Of a stretch of DNA of 64,000 nucleotides, positions 52,631 to 64,000 are shown piece after piece. Made by a program: the position numbers and the translations under genes. Position 1 is the stretch's first letter; each line of letters starts with the position of its first letter. The notes under the pieces were generated by a model. The model saw only the letters and a list, made by a program, of their open reading frames with translations. It was not told where the DNA came from and ran no database searches. The stretch is from Pseudarthrobacter phenanthrenivorans (lineage in GTDB: Bacteria; Actinomycetota; Actinomycetes; Actinomycetales; Micrococcaceae), in the NCBI RefSeq assembly GCF_000813845.1, contig NZ_JWTB01000010.1, positions 62,001 to 126,000 of the forward strand. Direction: 5' to 3'.

Positions 52631-52704
52631 GTGTTGGCGTCCTTCGTACGTTTCCCCACACGCTAGCCAGGGGGTAAAGCACGTCCCAGGTGAACCACGC
52701 CCTA

Positions 52705-52713
52705 TGTGGATAA
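52705..52713 (-). promoter_or_regulatory. perfect DnaA box in the essC-glf intergenic region
   Basis: The minus strand reads TTATCCACA, the high-affinity DnaA 9-mer. It lies between the divergent EssC-like and glf genes. Confidence 0.5.
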
Positions 52714-52753
52714 AACGCTAGGGTCGTGTGCAGCATCACAGGGGGAGGCCTGA

Positions 52754-56045
<3,292 letters not shown>

Positions 56046-56049
<4 letters not shown>

Positions 56050-56927
56050 GCGCACTTGTATCCGGGGAGTTAACCACTCCCGGACTCGGAGGTGGCCTCC
56101 GGGATATCAGGCAGTCAGGCTTCCTGTTGAAGCTGCTGGTCCGCAAGGAGCTGAAGGTACGCTACCGGGGCTCCGTGCTGGGTCTGCTCTGGTCGTATGT
56201 GAAGCCGGGCGTGCAGTTCATCGTGTTCTACGTTGCCCTCGGAGTCTTCCTCGGCCTCGAACGAAGCGCGCGGAATCCCGAGGGTCTGGCCAATTACGCC
56301 GTCTACCTGTTTTCCGGCATCGTCCTGATCAACTTCTTCTCCGAAGCGCTGGGAAATGCAGCGAGGTCAATAGTCAACAACGGAAACCTCATCAAGAAGA
56401 TTTATCTTCCACGCGAGTTGTTCCCTGTGGCTTCGGTGTGGGTGTCGGCAGTGCACTTCTTTCCGCAGCTGGTGGTGCTCGTGATCGGGTGCCTTTTCGC
56501 CGGCTGGCACCCCAATGTGTTCCAGCTGCTCGCGGCCGTTGCCGGTTTTGTCATCGTTGCCCTGCTTGCTACAGGGCTGGGACTTCTGTTCGGCGCGGCA
56601 AACGTCTACTTCCGCGACTCAGAAAACCTTGTGGATATGCTCCTGATGGTAGCCACCTGGGCTTCGCCCGTGATGTATGCCTGGTCTATGGTGCAGGAGA
56701 AGCTGGGAGCGGGGTGGTTTGCCGTCTATCAGGCAAATCCGATAACCATCGGTGTGGAATTGTTCCACTACGCGTTCTGGTTCCCGACGACTGACGGATC
56801 AGTCGCCATGCCCCCGAATCTGTTCACTCTTTGGTTGCCAATTGGACTGGGAGTCGCCTTGGCGGTCCTCGTCCTGGGCCAGTTCACCTTTCGGCGCCTT
56901 GAGGGCCGTTTTGCGCAGGAGCTTTAA
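56046..56927 (+). CDS. wzm: ABC-2 type polysaccharide export permease, Wzm family
   Basis: Membrane subunit of a polysaccharide exporter, 293 residues with six helices, in the Wzm/TagG/RfbD group: FLLKLLVRKELKVRYRGSVLG is the conserved amphipathic start, followed by LWSYVKPGVQFIVFYVALGVFL. The start GTG 56046 overlaps the glycosyltransferase stop. The ATPase partner follows with no gap. In mycobacteria the homologous pair Rv3781/Rv3783 flanks glfT1 and exports the lipid-linked galactan, so export of the polymer made by GlfT2 is the likely job. Confidence 0.93.
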
Positions 56928-57653
56928 GTGGTCAACGCAATTGAAGTTTCCGACATCAGCAAACAGTTTGTCCTCCGCCACACGCGCTCCATCAAGGAAG
57001 CCGTTGTTTGGCTCGTGAAGGGACGCAAGGGTGACCTCTCTGAAAAGTTTCACGCGCTCAAGAATGTGTCCGTTGACATCGAGGCAGGGGAAACCGTTGC
57101 CCTCCTGGGCCTGAACGGTTCAGGAAAGTCCACCCTGCTCAAGCACATTTCCGGAGTCATGCTCCCGGACACCGGATCGGTGAAGACAAGGGGCCGGGTC
57201 GCGGGACTCATCGAAGTAGGAGCAGGTTTCCACCCGGACCTGTCCGGGCGCGACAACGTGTTCCTCAACGGCGCCATCCTGGGTATGACCGAACAGCAGA
57301 TCAAGGACCGGTTCGACGACATTGTCGAGTTCTCCGAGATCGGCCAGTTCATTGATACTGAGGTCAAGTTTTACTCGTCAGGAATGTACCTGCGACTGGC
57401 CTTTTCCGTTGCTGTGCACACAGACCCTGAAGTCTTCCTGATCGATGAAATCCTCGCGGTAGGCGATGAGCCTTTCCAGCGGAAATGTATCGACAAGATC
57501 CAGGAACTGGCGCGGGACGGCAAGACCCTGGTTGTGGTGAGTCATGACCTGGACCTTGTCTCCAGGATCTGCAGGCGGGGTGTTCTCCTTAAGCATGGGG
57601 AGCTGATCTTCGACGGACCGATCCACGAGGCTGTTGGCCTTTTGCGGAATTGA
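56928..57653 (+). CDS. wzt: ABC polysaccharide exporter ATP-binding protein, Wzt family
   Basis: ATPase of the exporter, 241 residues, without the C-terminal carbohydrate-binding domain of O-antigen Wzt, so like TagH-short or mycobacterial RfbE forms. Walker A GLNGSGKS (Lys67), the signature FYSSGMYLRLAFSVAVHTDPE and Walker B VFLIDEILAVGDEPF are intact. The N-terminus AIEVSDISKQFVLRHTRSIKEAVVWL is typical for polysaccharide exporters. GTG 56928 follows the permease stop directly. Confidence 0.93.
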   Translation: MVNAIEVSDISKQFVLRHTRSIKEAVVWLVKGRKGDLSEKFHALKNVSVDIEAGETVALLGLNGSGKSTLLKHISGVMLPDTGSVKTRGRVAGLIEVGAGFHPDLSGRDNVFLNGAILGMTEQQIKDRFDDIVEFSEIGQFIDTEVKFYSSGMYLRLAFSVAVHTDPEVFLIDEILAVGDEPFQRKCIDKIQELARDGKTLVVVSHDLDLVSRICRRGVLLKHGELIFDGPIHEAVGLLRN

Positions 57654-57764
57654 CTCATTAGCTCTTTTTCACGGGTTCTGGTTTGCGCCTCCCGTTGTGA
57701 TTTCAGATCGATGCTGCGGAGAACCCAGAAATTTTCCGCGCTCCGATAAACGTACGGAGGATTC

Positions 57765-59780
57765 TTGTCTTGGTTTGACGCGGTACCACAGTTCGTCCTC
57801 GCGGTGGCACTGCTGATGATCCCAGGCCTGGTCGTTGTCCTTGCGGCCCGGCTGAGTGCATTCCGGGCTCTAGCAGCAGCCCCGGGCATCAGCGTGTCCA
57901 TCGTCGCCGTGGCAGCCATGCTGGCGCCCCTCGTTGGAGCCAGTTGGTCCCTGCTGCCTGTGGTAGTGGTAACCGTGGGAGTCTCCGCGATAGCGTTTGC
58001 AGTGTCTTTCCTGATCAGGAAGAGGCCAAGCGTGGTTACGGAAACATTGGACGACCGGCCGCGCTACTGGTTGCCCGTGTCGTTGGCCTCGATCGCCGCG
58101 GCTTCTGTCCTGATCGGCCGCCGATTGCTGAACGCCATCGGTTCCCCAGAGTCGTTCTCCCAGACTTTCGACAATGTGTTCCATCTGAACGCAGTACGCT
58201 ACATTCTCGACACCGGTTCCGGTTCATCCCTCACCCTGAATACCATGACCGGGGCTGGTTCGTATCCCGCGGCCTGGCACGACCTTGTCTCGTTGCTCGT
58301 CAGCGTAGGTGGCGGCGAAATAACTACGGCCGTAAACGTCGTCAATATTGCCGTGGCCGCTTTCGTTTGGCCGCTCGGATGCGTGTATCTGGCTCAAGCT
58401 GTGTGGGGCCGTCGTCCCGCCGTCACTCTGGCTGCAGGCATCTTGTCGGCGGCCTTCGGGGCCTTTCCGATTTCCCTGCTGGACTTCGGGGTTCTTTATC
58501 CAAACTTTTTGGCACTGGCCTTGCTGCCCCTGGCGTTGGCCTTGGGGCTCGACGCTATTGGCCTGACCACTGAGGCCCAGGGTTCAAAGATCATGAGCCT
58601 GCTGCTGTTGCTGGCCGTCCTTCCGGGCATGGCCCTTGCGCACCCCGGCGCCGCCATGGCATGGCTGGCTCTGATGTTGCCTCCGGCCCTCTATGTTTAC
58701 GTGCGGGTTTTCGCGGACATGCTCACGTTCAGGAGGGGCAGGAAACGTGTCACAGTCTCGCTCGTCCTGGGACTCATCTTCGTTGCCGCCGTCCTGCTGA
58801 TCCGCCGTCTATGGGACATCGTACGTCCTCCGGCGGAGGCTGCTTTCTGGCCGCCAGTGGAGACAACGGGCCAGGCCATCGGAGAACTCATTGCCAGTTC
58901 AGCCATCGGGCGTCCCGTCGCGTGGGCAGTCATGGCACTGACGCTCCTTGGCATCTATCTCATCCTTCGCTCCGGCCGGCAACTCTGGCTGCTGGGAATC
59001 TACGCGGTCGCTGCAGTTCTCTTCGTCGTCGTCAGTTCCTTTCCGGCGGACGACTTCCGGCTAACTCTCACGGGCATCTGGTACAACGACCCGCCCCGCT
59101 TGGCGGCTCTTCTGCCAATCGTGACGATTCCAATCGCATGCAGGGGCGCCGTCGGGGTTTGGAAATGCCTGACGATAGCCTTGGCAGCCGGGGTCCGGTT
59201 CCTGGACAGCAGGCGGGGTTCACGCCCCTCAGAAGGGGTCGCCGGAGGCCGCAGGCTTGACCCCGCTGTTCTTGTTGCGGCAGGTGTGGTTATGGTTTTC
59301 GTTCTGACTGGAGCCACGCAACGCGGAAATGTGGCACAGGCGCAAGCGTCCATGGCCGGGTCTTACCGTCTGGCCGAGGATTCGCCGCTGATATCCAGTG
59401 ATGAAATGGCACTCATCAAGCGGCTGCCCGCCGAAGTGCCCAAAGACGCTCTTATGGTGGGCAATCCCTGGAATGGCAGTTCCCTCGCTTACGCCTTCGC
59501 CGACCGCAAACTCGTCCAGTTGCATATCCTCAGCGCTGTTCCCCAAGGGGCAGCGCGCCTACTCAGCGGTCCTGCCCCCACGAAGGACGATCCGGCCGTA
59601 TGCCCGGCCGTGGAGAGCCTCAAAATCGAGTACATCCTCGACTTCGGGCACCGTGAGGTACATGGCAGGGACAGCGGCTACAAAGGACTGGATGCCCTGA
59701 TAGCCGCAGGGATGACAACTCTCGAAGATTCTCAGGGTGACGCGAAACTCTACAAACTGAATCTGTGCCCTTCCTCATAG
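57765..59780 (+). CDS. large multi-spanning membrane protein, DUF6541-like
   Basis: A 671-residue membrane protein with about 12 helices and an extracytoplasmic C-terminal part, of the DUF6541 type often found in actinobacterial surface-polysaccharide loci. The segment IGSPESFSQTFDNVFHLNAVRYIL between early helices resembles the acceptor-site loop of GT-C lipid-linked glycosyltransferases, and LPAEVPKDALMVGNPWNGSSLAYAFADRK lies in the external C-terminus. A sugar-transfer role is inference. TTG 57765 has ACGGAGG upstream. Confidence 0.78.
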   Translation: MSWFDAVPQFVLAVALLMIPGLVVVLAARLSAFRALAAAPGISVSIVAVAAMLAPLVGASWSLLPVVVVTVGVSAIAFAVSFLIRKRPSVVTETLDDRPRYWLPVSLASIAAASVLIGRRLLNAIGSPESFSQTFDNVFHLNAVRYILDTGSGSSLTLNTMTGAGSYPAAWHDLVSLLVSVGGGEITTAVNVVNIAVAAFVWPLGCVYLAQAVWGRRPAVTLAAGILSAAFGAFPISLLDFGVLYPNFLALALLPLALALGLDAIGLTTEAQGSKIMSLLLLLAVLPGMALAHPGAAMAWLALMLPPALYVYVRVFADMLTFRRGRKRVTVSLVLGLIFVAAVLLIRRLWDIVRPPAEAAFWPPVETTGQAIGELIASSAIGRPVAWAVMALTLLGIYLILRSGRQLWLLGIYAVAAVLFVVVSSFPADDFRLTLTGIWYNDPPRLAALLPIVTIPIACRGAVGVWKCLTIALAAGVRFLDSRRGSRPSEGVAGGRRLDPAVLVAAGVVMVFVLTGATQRGNVAQAQASMAGSYRLAEDSPLISSDEMALIKRLPAEVPKDALMVGNPWNGSSLAYAFADRKLVQLHILSAVPQGAARLLSGPAPTKDDPAVCPAVESLKIEYILDFGHREVHGRDSGYKGLDALIAAGMTTLEDSQGDAKLYKLNLCPSS

Positions 59781-60217
59781 GATGTTCTCTACCTTCGAAT
59801 CGGTCGGGCTGGACTTCCGTGAACGCAGGGGACTTCGGCTCCCACCCAATGTCCCTGGCACCTCGGAAGCTCCGGAGGTGAACAGAGCCTCAGGGCAGCC
59901 GGCCATGAGGCTCCGGATTAGTCGGGGAACAAAAGTCCGAACGTTTATGATGACTATGGTGCAATGATGGAAAGATGAGCGGTACGCGGCCGTGAAAAGC
60001 GCGCAATTCTTCATTCCCACGTCGCTTTCGGCCTGAGTGCTCGATGTTCACACGCACGAATTATTTCAGAGTTGGCGGAGTGTCCTGTCGTCTTATATAA
60101 GACGCTAGGGGCGTTGCAACCAGACGCGCAATTTAGAGCTCCAGACCAAGGCGGGCGTCATTGCGGGCAGGGCGCCAATATGTATGAGACGAACATGGGG
60201 AAGGACGGCGCGAGTCT
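59781..60217. other. 437-base AT-richer region without a supported gene; contains a 16-bp palindrome
   Basis: Short frames here lack binding sites and coding character. The visible structure is the perfect 16-bp palindrome CGTCTTATATAAGACG at 60089-60104. The stretch is notably less GC-rich than the operon before it, which, with the following genes' looser codon use, suggests a recombination joint. Confidence 0.6.
60089..60104. repeat. perfect 16-bp palindrome
   Basis: CGTCTTATATAAGACG is identical to its reverse complement and lies 114 bases before the next gene. It could be an operator, a TATA-type promoter core or a recombination target. Confidence 0.6.
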
Positions 60218-61567
60218 ATGGAGACAGCATTGCGGGGACGAATCGGTCAGATGGAGGAAGCTGAGGGCTTGCAGAACAGTTGGCGCCGGTTGGCATTCTG
60301 GATGCTGAATGCGGTGATCGTCGTCGCAGGTGCCTCGGTCGCCTTTGGGAGAATGCCGTGGGACGCGCAGCGAACTATTTGGGCCGAAGATGGCGGGATC
60401 TTCCTTAATGATGCGCTGAATGGAAGCGGATGGGCGGGAATCTTTTCGCCCTACGAAGGGTACCTGCATATTGTTCCTCGACTGGGTGCCAATTTGGTTG
60501 CGAGTTTTGTTCCGGTCCAGGGGTATGGGATCGCGATGAATTATGCGAGTTGCCTGGTCGTATCCCTCGTGGCCTTGTGCGTTTTCTACTTATCGAAATC
60601 CGTCGTCGGAAACACGCTCATCAGGGTGTGCCTGGCTTCTCTGGTTATCTTCGTCGCGCCTGGTCCGCTGGAAACGCTGGCAAACTTCGCCAACGTTCAC
60701 TGGTATCTCCTCTGGCTTACTCCGTGGCTCTTAATGGCGCAAGCGCAAAGCCGGGCCGGCCGATTTGGCCTTTTTGCCCTGTCGCTTCTCGTGTCTCTTA
60801 CCGAGATATTGTCGCTCTTATTTGTTCCGTTGTTTCTTTACGACTTACGCAATCGGTCCAAGTGGTTTGCGCGGACGGGGTTGCTCCTTGGTCTCCTGTG
60901 CCAGGTTTTAACTACGCTCAGTTTTCCTCGATCGCCATCTTCGGGCTACCCAGTTAACCTTTTGTCCGTGCTTGAAGGCTGGTTCCTTAACAGCAGCAGC
61001 GCCCTGATGTTTGGGAACTCAGTCACTATCGCTGGCCTTATCCAGGCTTACGGTCCGTTGCCGATCGTTTGCGCGGCCATACCGTTCCTCGTGGTCTTCA
61101 TCTTTATCATGTGGAAGGGAAATTCAGTTCACCGCCTTGTCGCGGCGGTCATGGTATTGGCTTCGTTTGGTACTTGGGCGGCAACCCAAGTCGTCAACCC
61201 GCAGTCCTTTTTTGACTACTCGACCTTCACAAACGCAGATTGGGACAGGTTCTTCTTGTCCCGCTATTCCACAGCGCCGTCGACTTTCCTACTGGCCCTC
61301 CTGCCGCTGGCCGCTGCTGTTTTGGCGCCTCTTTCCCGCGCGGCTGCCGCAGCCATCCTCGGCGGCTTCCTGGTCCTGCAACTTGTCTTTTTCTTTCCCA
61401 CTGTTGTGGCGCGGACTGGTGGTCCGGTGTGGAGCGACGGTGTTAACGCTGGACGTGCCGCCTGCCAGCAGGACCCGGGCCTGGCAGAGGCAGGAGTCCA
61501 GATTGCACCAAAGGGATGGTTTGCAGACAAAGTGTACGTACGGTGCGATAAGCTTCGGGACGAATGA
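60218..61567 (+). CDS. multi-spanning membrane protein of unknown function, GT-C-like
   Basis: A 449-residue protein with about 10-11 membrane helices. The first external loop, TIWAEDGGIFLNDALNGSGW followed by FSPYEGYLHIVPR, has an acidic pair (ED) after the first helix, as in GT-C glycosyltransferases, and the C-terminal external part has two cysteines (AACQQDP and VRCDK) that could pair. I do not recognise a named family. The start is uncertain: ATG 60218 or 60251. Codon use is less GC-rich at third positions than in core genes. It is convergent with the flippase at 15 bases distance. Confidence 0.78.
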   Translation: METALRGRIGQMEEAEGLQNSWRRLAFWMLNAVIVVAGASVAFGRMPWDAQRTIWAEDGGIFLNDALNGSGWAGIFSPYEGYLHIVPRLGANLVASFVPVQGYGIAMNYASCLVVSLVALCVFYLSKSVVGNTLIRVCLASLVIFVAPGPLETLANFANVHWYLLWLTPWLLMAQAQSRAGRFGLFALSLLVSLTEILSLLFVPLFLYDLRNRSKWFARTGLLLGLLCQVLTTLSFPRSPSSGYPVNLLSVLEGWFLNSSSALMFGNSVTIAGLIQAYGPLPIVCAAIPFLVVFIFIMWKGNSVHRLVAAVMVLASFGTWAATQVVNPQSFFDYSTFTNADWDRFFLSRYSTAPSTFLLALLPLAAAVLAPLSRAAAAAILGGFLVLQLVFFFPTVVARTGGPVWSDGVNAGRAACQQDPGLAEAGVQIAPKGWFADKVYVRCDKLRDE

Positions 61568-61581
61568 CGGCAGGGCGTTTA

Positions 61582-62805
61582 CTAGGCTTTCCCGCTAAGG
61601 TGACGTCTGAGCACAACTATTTGGAACACCGCGACAGCGGCTTCAGAAAAGGCCATCCCCCAAACCACTCCGGCGACTCCTAGGCTAACTGCCCCCAAAA
61701 GTATCAGAGGCGTCCCCAGGGCGGCGCCGACCAGGGTGGAACTTGCCAGCTCGCGTGCCTTGCCTATTGGCACCAGACATGCAAGTCCGATAATTTGAGA
61801 AACTGCCACCGCCGCAAAGCTGACACCCACCGGAACGCTGAGACTGTATCCGAAATTGTTGGAGCCGGGGACAAGAAGTTGGGCTGCCCACGGCCCTGCC
61901 GCGGCAAGAACAGAACCCCCCAAAACTCCAAGGATCGGCGCAAGCTGCGAGGCCCTTTTGATCCTATGGTCAGAGGCGCCAGCGCCTCCGTCCGGAATCC
62001 ATCCCTGTACGAATTGCAGGATCGGGGAGAAGGCTGTGACCGCAAAGCGAAAGAGCCGGTCAGCGATCGCATAGCTTGCCAATTCCGTCGGAATGATCGC
62101 ATTGACTACCAGCATGGGTAAATTGACGTAAAAACTCCCTGTAGCTGCTGTGATAACTCCATGTCGTTGCTGCGCCATTTGACGAAGGGAATTCCGCGGA
62201 GAGAAGTTCGCAGTAAGGCGCCCTGCACCATCACGGAGCACGACGGTGGAACTAATGACCACCGCGATGAGGTTGAAGACCAATTGTGTGGTGACCAACA
62301 ACGTGAAGTCCCTGGTTGCTACCAAGACCCCTACGCCCGCGACTGTGCCGAGCAACTGTGGCAGAGCGTCAAAAAGAAAGAGCCTCATCGGGCGTCCCTC
62401 GCCAACAAAATACCAGGAAGCTCCAACGAAGGGCATCAAGTATGCAGCTGAGGCCAGGGTAACAAAAAGGGCTTCCCTCGGCCGGAGAACTGCCAGGAGG
62501 ATCATCATTACGGGAGCTGCCACGCAGAGTAGGTAAGAGCGTGTGATTAGAGAGTCCAGAAAGAGCTGGGGGCGTTCCTTACTGTCAAGGGAAGCAACGA
62601 GACCTGGGCCTACCGTCCCCCAGCCGAATGCGACGACCACGCCAAACAGTGTTGCCAGAGTCTGCACAAGAACCTGGACGGCCCAGGCATCGGCGCCGAC
62701 CACCCGCGTAATGATCGGAATCGCGAGGAGCCCGACTACAGTTCCCGCGCCCACAGTTAGTGCGAAGGTGCCTACGCGAAACAGTGCGCCTATGATTGCC
62801 TTCAC
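61582..62805 (-). CDS. polysaccharide/lipid-sugar flippase, Wzx-like (MOP superfamily)
   Basis: A 407-residue protein with about 12 helices of the polysaccharide biosynthesis/MATE-like fold: VGTFALTVGAGTVVGLLAIPIITRVVG at the start, VLVQTLATLFGVVVAFGWGTVG, and a later AVSQIIGLACLVPIGKARELA. It would flip undecaprenyl-linked sugars across the membrane. The start is GTG 62805. It is divergent from the GlfT1-like gene (146-base intergenic). A Wzx-type flippase alongside a Wzm/Wzt exporter suggests that two glycan routes meet here. Confidence 0.86.
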   Translation of the reverse strand: MKAIIGALFRVGTFALTVGAGTVVGLLAIPIITRVVGADAWAVQVLVQTLATLFGVVVAFGWGTVGPGLVASLDSKERPQLFLDSLITRSYLLCVAAPVMMILLAVLRPREALFVTLASAAYLMPFVGASWYFVGEGRPMRLFLFDALPQLLGTVAGVGVLVATRDFTLLVTTQLVFNLIAVVISSTVVLRDGAGRLTANFSPRNSLRQMAQQRHGVITAATGSFYVNLPMLVVNAIIPTELASYAIADRLFRFAVTAFSPILQFVQGWIPDGGAGASDHRIKRASQLAPILGVLGGSVLAAAGPWAAQLLVPGSNNFGYSLSVPVGVSFAAVAVSQIIGLACLVPIGKARELASSTLVGAALGTPLILLGAVSLGVAGVVWGMAFSEAAVAVFQIVVLRRHLSGKA

Positions 62806-62951
62806 GACGCTAAGACCAACCTTTCATTCACAGGCGCAGCTTCAGCACCAAAGTCTCCAGCTTAGAGCAGCGGGAGGTCCACCGGGTCCGCGAGTCGGCG
62901 CCGTTCCACTAAGCTGTATTGGTAACTCGCACCGCAAAGTCAGGATGGTCC

Positions 62952-63875
62952 ATGTCCGTAGCAGCCGTAGTTGTGTCCTTCAACAGACTGGACTACCTGA
63001 AGAAGTGTCTGATGGCTTTGGAGGAGCAGACTCGGCCACTGGACGAGATCATCGTGATCGAAAACGGGTCTACAGACGGCAGCGCCGAATACGTCAGGAC
63101 CAGTCATCCGGGGATAACTCTCTATGAGACGGGCGCCAATCTTGGCGGCGCTGGAGGTTTTGCGTGGGGTATTGAACTGGCGTTGCAGCGCGGTCATAGC
63201 CTTGCCTGGTTGATGGACGACGATGCCGAGCCGCACAGAGACGCGCTTGAGCCCTTGATGCGGGCCATGGAGAGCGAACCTCGGCCGAGCTTCGCCGCGC
63301 CTCTGGTGGAAGACGTAGATGGGGCAGTCGTACAGGGAAACCTGCCAACCGTTAGTACCGATGCAACTGCTCAGCTGGCCGCACAGAAACTGGGCGGAAT
63401 TGCGCTTGCCCATACGACATTCGTAGGTGTTCTCATTGATTTGCGGTTGGCAGCAGCGATGCCGCTTCCATACGCCGACTTCTTCATCTGGTTTGACGAT
63501 GTTGAGTATACGAAACGGCTGGCACAATCGTCGTTCGGCATCCACGTCGTAAGCGCCCGGATGATCCATCCGAACAACGCTGGACTGAAGGACATGGGCT
63601 GGCGGCTCTACTACTACCTTCGAAACCAGTTGTGGCTAACGCGCCTTAACCCGCGGCCCTGGTCGCTGACCCAGCGTCCAGTGTTCCGTTTCGCGGAACT
63701 CTTTGTGCTGGCCATTCAGCAGTTCCGGGTTGCGAAAGACAAAAAGCAGTGGTTGTCGGGCACCTTCAGGGGTCTCAGCGAAGGGATGCTCAGGCTCCCC
63801 GCTGTGCTGCAGCCAGGCGACTTGTTCCGTACTCTGGACGCTGAAAAGCGTTATCAGCTCAGCAGCAGGGCTTAG
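62952..63875 (+). CDS. family 2 glycosyltransferase, GlfT1-like
   Basis: A 307-residue GT-A enzyme. The N-terminus SVAAVVVSFNRLDYLKKCL and IIVIENGSTDGSAEY form the nucleotide-sugar site, DDD at 89-91 (AWLMDDDAEP) binds metal, and FIWFDDVEYTKRLA matches the WDDxE catalytic block of galactofuranosyltransferases. It resembles mycobacterial GlfT1, which adds the first galactofuranose residues to the lipid-linked primer, so it may prime the polymer extended by GlfT2. ATG 62952 with AGGA upstream is preferred to an in-frame start at 62919. Confidence 0.88.
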   Translation: MSVAAVVVSFNRLDYLKKCLMALEEQTRPLDEIIVIENGSTDGSAEYVRTSHPGITLYETGANLGGAGGFAWGIELALQRGHSLAWLMDDDAEPHRDALEPLMRAMESEPRPSFAAPLVEDVDGAVVQGNLPTVSTDATAQLAAQKLGGIALAHTTFVGVLIDLRLAAAMPLPYADFFIWFDDVEYTKRLAQSSFGIHVVSARMIHPNNAGLKDMGWRLYYYLRNQLWLTRLNPRPWSLTQRPVFRFAELFVLAIQQFRVAKDKKQWLSGTFRGLSEGMLRLPAVLQPGDLFRTLDAEKRYQLSSRA

Positions 63876-64000
63876 TCAAGCCCCGGCTGGAGGGCCGGCA
63901 AGTACGTCGTGGGCGGTCAGGGTGATCCGTTCGGGCTTTCCCCCGACGTTGGGACTATTGTTGCGTTGAGCCTGCGAAGCGCCGAAGCGCCACACTGAGC
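63876..64000 (-). CDS. possible C-terminal end of a minus-strand gene entering from beyond the window
   Basis: The minus strand is open from the window edge to a TGA at 63876-63878, giving 41 codons that end in GGKPERITLTAHDVLAGPPA and GA. This is too short for the usual gene limits but reads as ordinary protein and ends directly against the GlfT1-like stop codon. Family unknown; more sequence would be needed to accept it. Confidence 0.4.
   Translation of the reverse strand, partial: SVWRFGASQAQRNNSPNVGGKPERITLTAHDVLAGPPAGA

Noticed and set aside
52729..52742. CRP-like TGTGCAGCATCACA upstream of glf
   Set aside because: Half-sites are four rather than six bases apart, so it does not fit a CRP dimer.
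59775..60020. 81-codon minus-strand frame after the DUF6541-like gene
   Set aside because: No binding site or family; composition is not that of local genes.
60072..60308. 78-codon plus-strand frame overlapping the start of the 449-residue protein
   Set aside because: No coding character, overlaps a membrane protein with clear helices, includes the palindrome.

Overview
The window reads as chromosome of a high-GC Gram-positive actinobacterium, most likely a member of the Micrococcaceae (Arthrobacter/Pseudarthrobacter type). This is inferred from gene content: MtrAB-LpqB, WhiB1 beside a PdtaS-type kinase, the very large NAD-glutamate dehydrogenase, a SigK/RskA pair, the ETF - cysteine desulfurase - MnmA block, and frequent GTG/TTG starts with ATGA/GTGA overlaps. 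No tRNA, rRNA, CRISPR array, transposase or prophage gene was recognised. It is mostly core chromosome, with one more accessory, surface-polysaccharide-like end (about 52.8-64 kb).

Layout. 0-8 kb: the 3' part of an HtrA protease, electron transfer flavoprotein etfB-etfA with a PIG-L deacetylase, then on the minus strand a DnaJ-domain protein, TrmL, sigma K and its anti-sigma factor, followed by a lipoprotein. 8-19 kb: a DoxX-type membrane protein divergent from a cysteine-rich regulator, cysteine desulfurase and MnmA (sulfur relay to tRNA), a complete peptide ABC importer, chorismate mutase and a MetE-like protein. 19-26 kb: a tightly overlapping minus-strand operon (GDPD-type membrane protein, DUF4129, DUF4350, MoxR ATPase, DUF58, DUF4166) that diverges from mtrA. 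26-38 kb: mtrA-mtrB-lpqB-comF-hpf, an AlkX/YcaQ-type DNA glycosylase, secA, and on the opposite strand a LysM protein with an Rv3235-like protein; this block resembles the mycobacterial Rv3235-Rv3246c region.

38-48.5 kb: a small unknown protein that may hold two Sm-like barrels, a MerR/excisionase-type mini-regulator, a SAF-domain protein with a CpaE/ParA-like ATPase, the 1,617-residue glutamate dehydrogenase, the PdtaS-type histidine kinase, WhiB1 and a small membrane protein. 48.5-52.6 kb: an EssC/EccC-like type VII secretion ATPase split by a one-base frameshift. 52.8-64 kb: UDP-galactopyranose mutase, a GlfT2-like galactofuranosyltransferase and a Wzm/Wzt ABC exporter in one overlapping operon, then large membrane proteins, a Wzx-like flippase and a GlfT1-like glycosyltransferase. 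Together these look like a galactofuranose-polymer synthesis and export locus.

Regulatory signals that can be read directly include a SigK-type promoter in front of sigK, two CRP/GlxR-like operators (peptide ABC operon and whiB1), an interrupted palindrome with divergent promoter elements between the DoxX gene and its regulator, two perfect DnaA boxes in intergenic DNA, and several strong intrinsic terminators, one of them inside the peptide ABC operon. Start codons are my choices from family length, ribosome binding sites and overlaps; no database search was possible.
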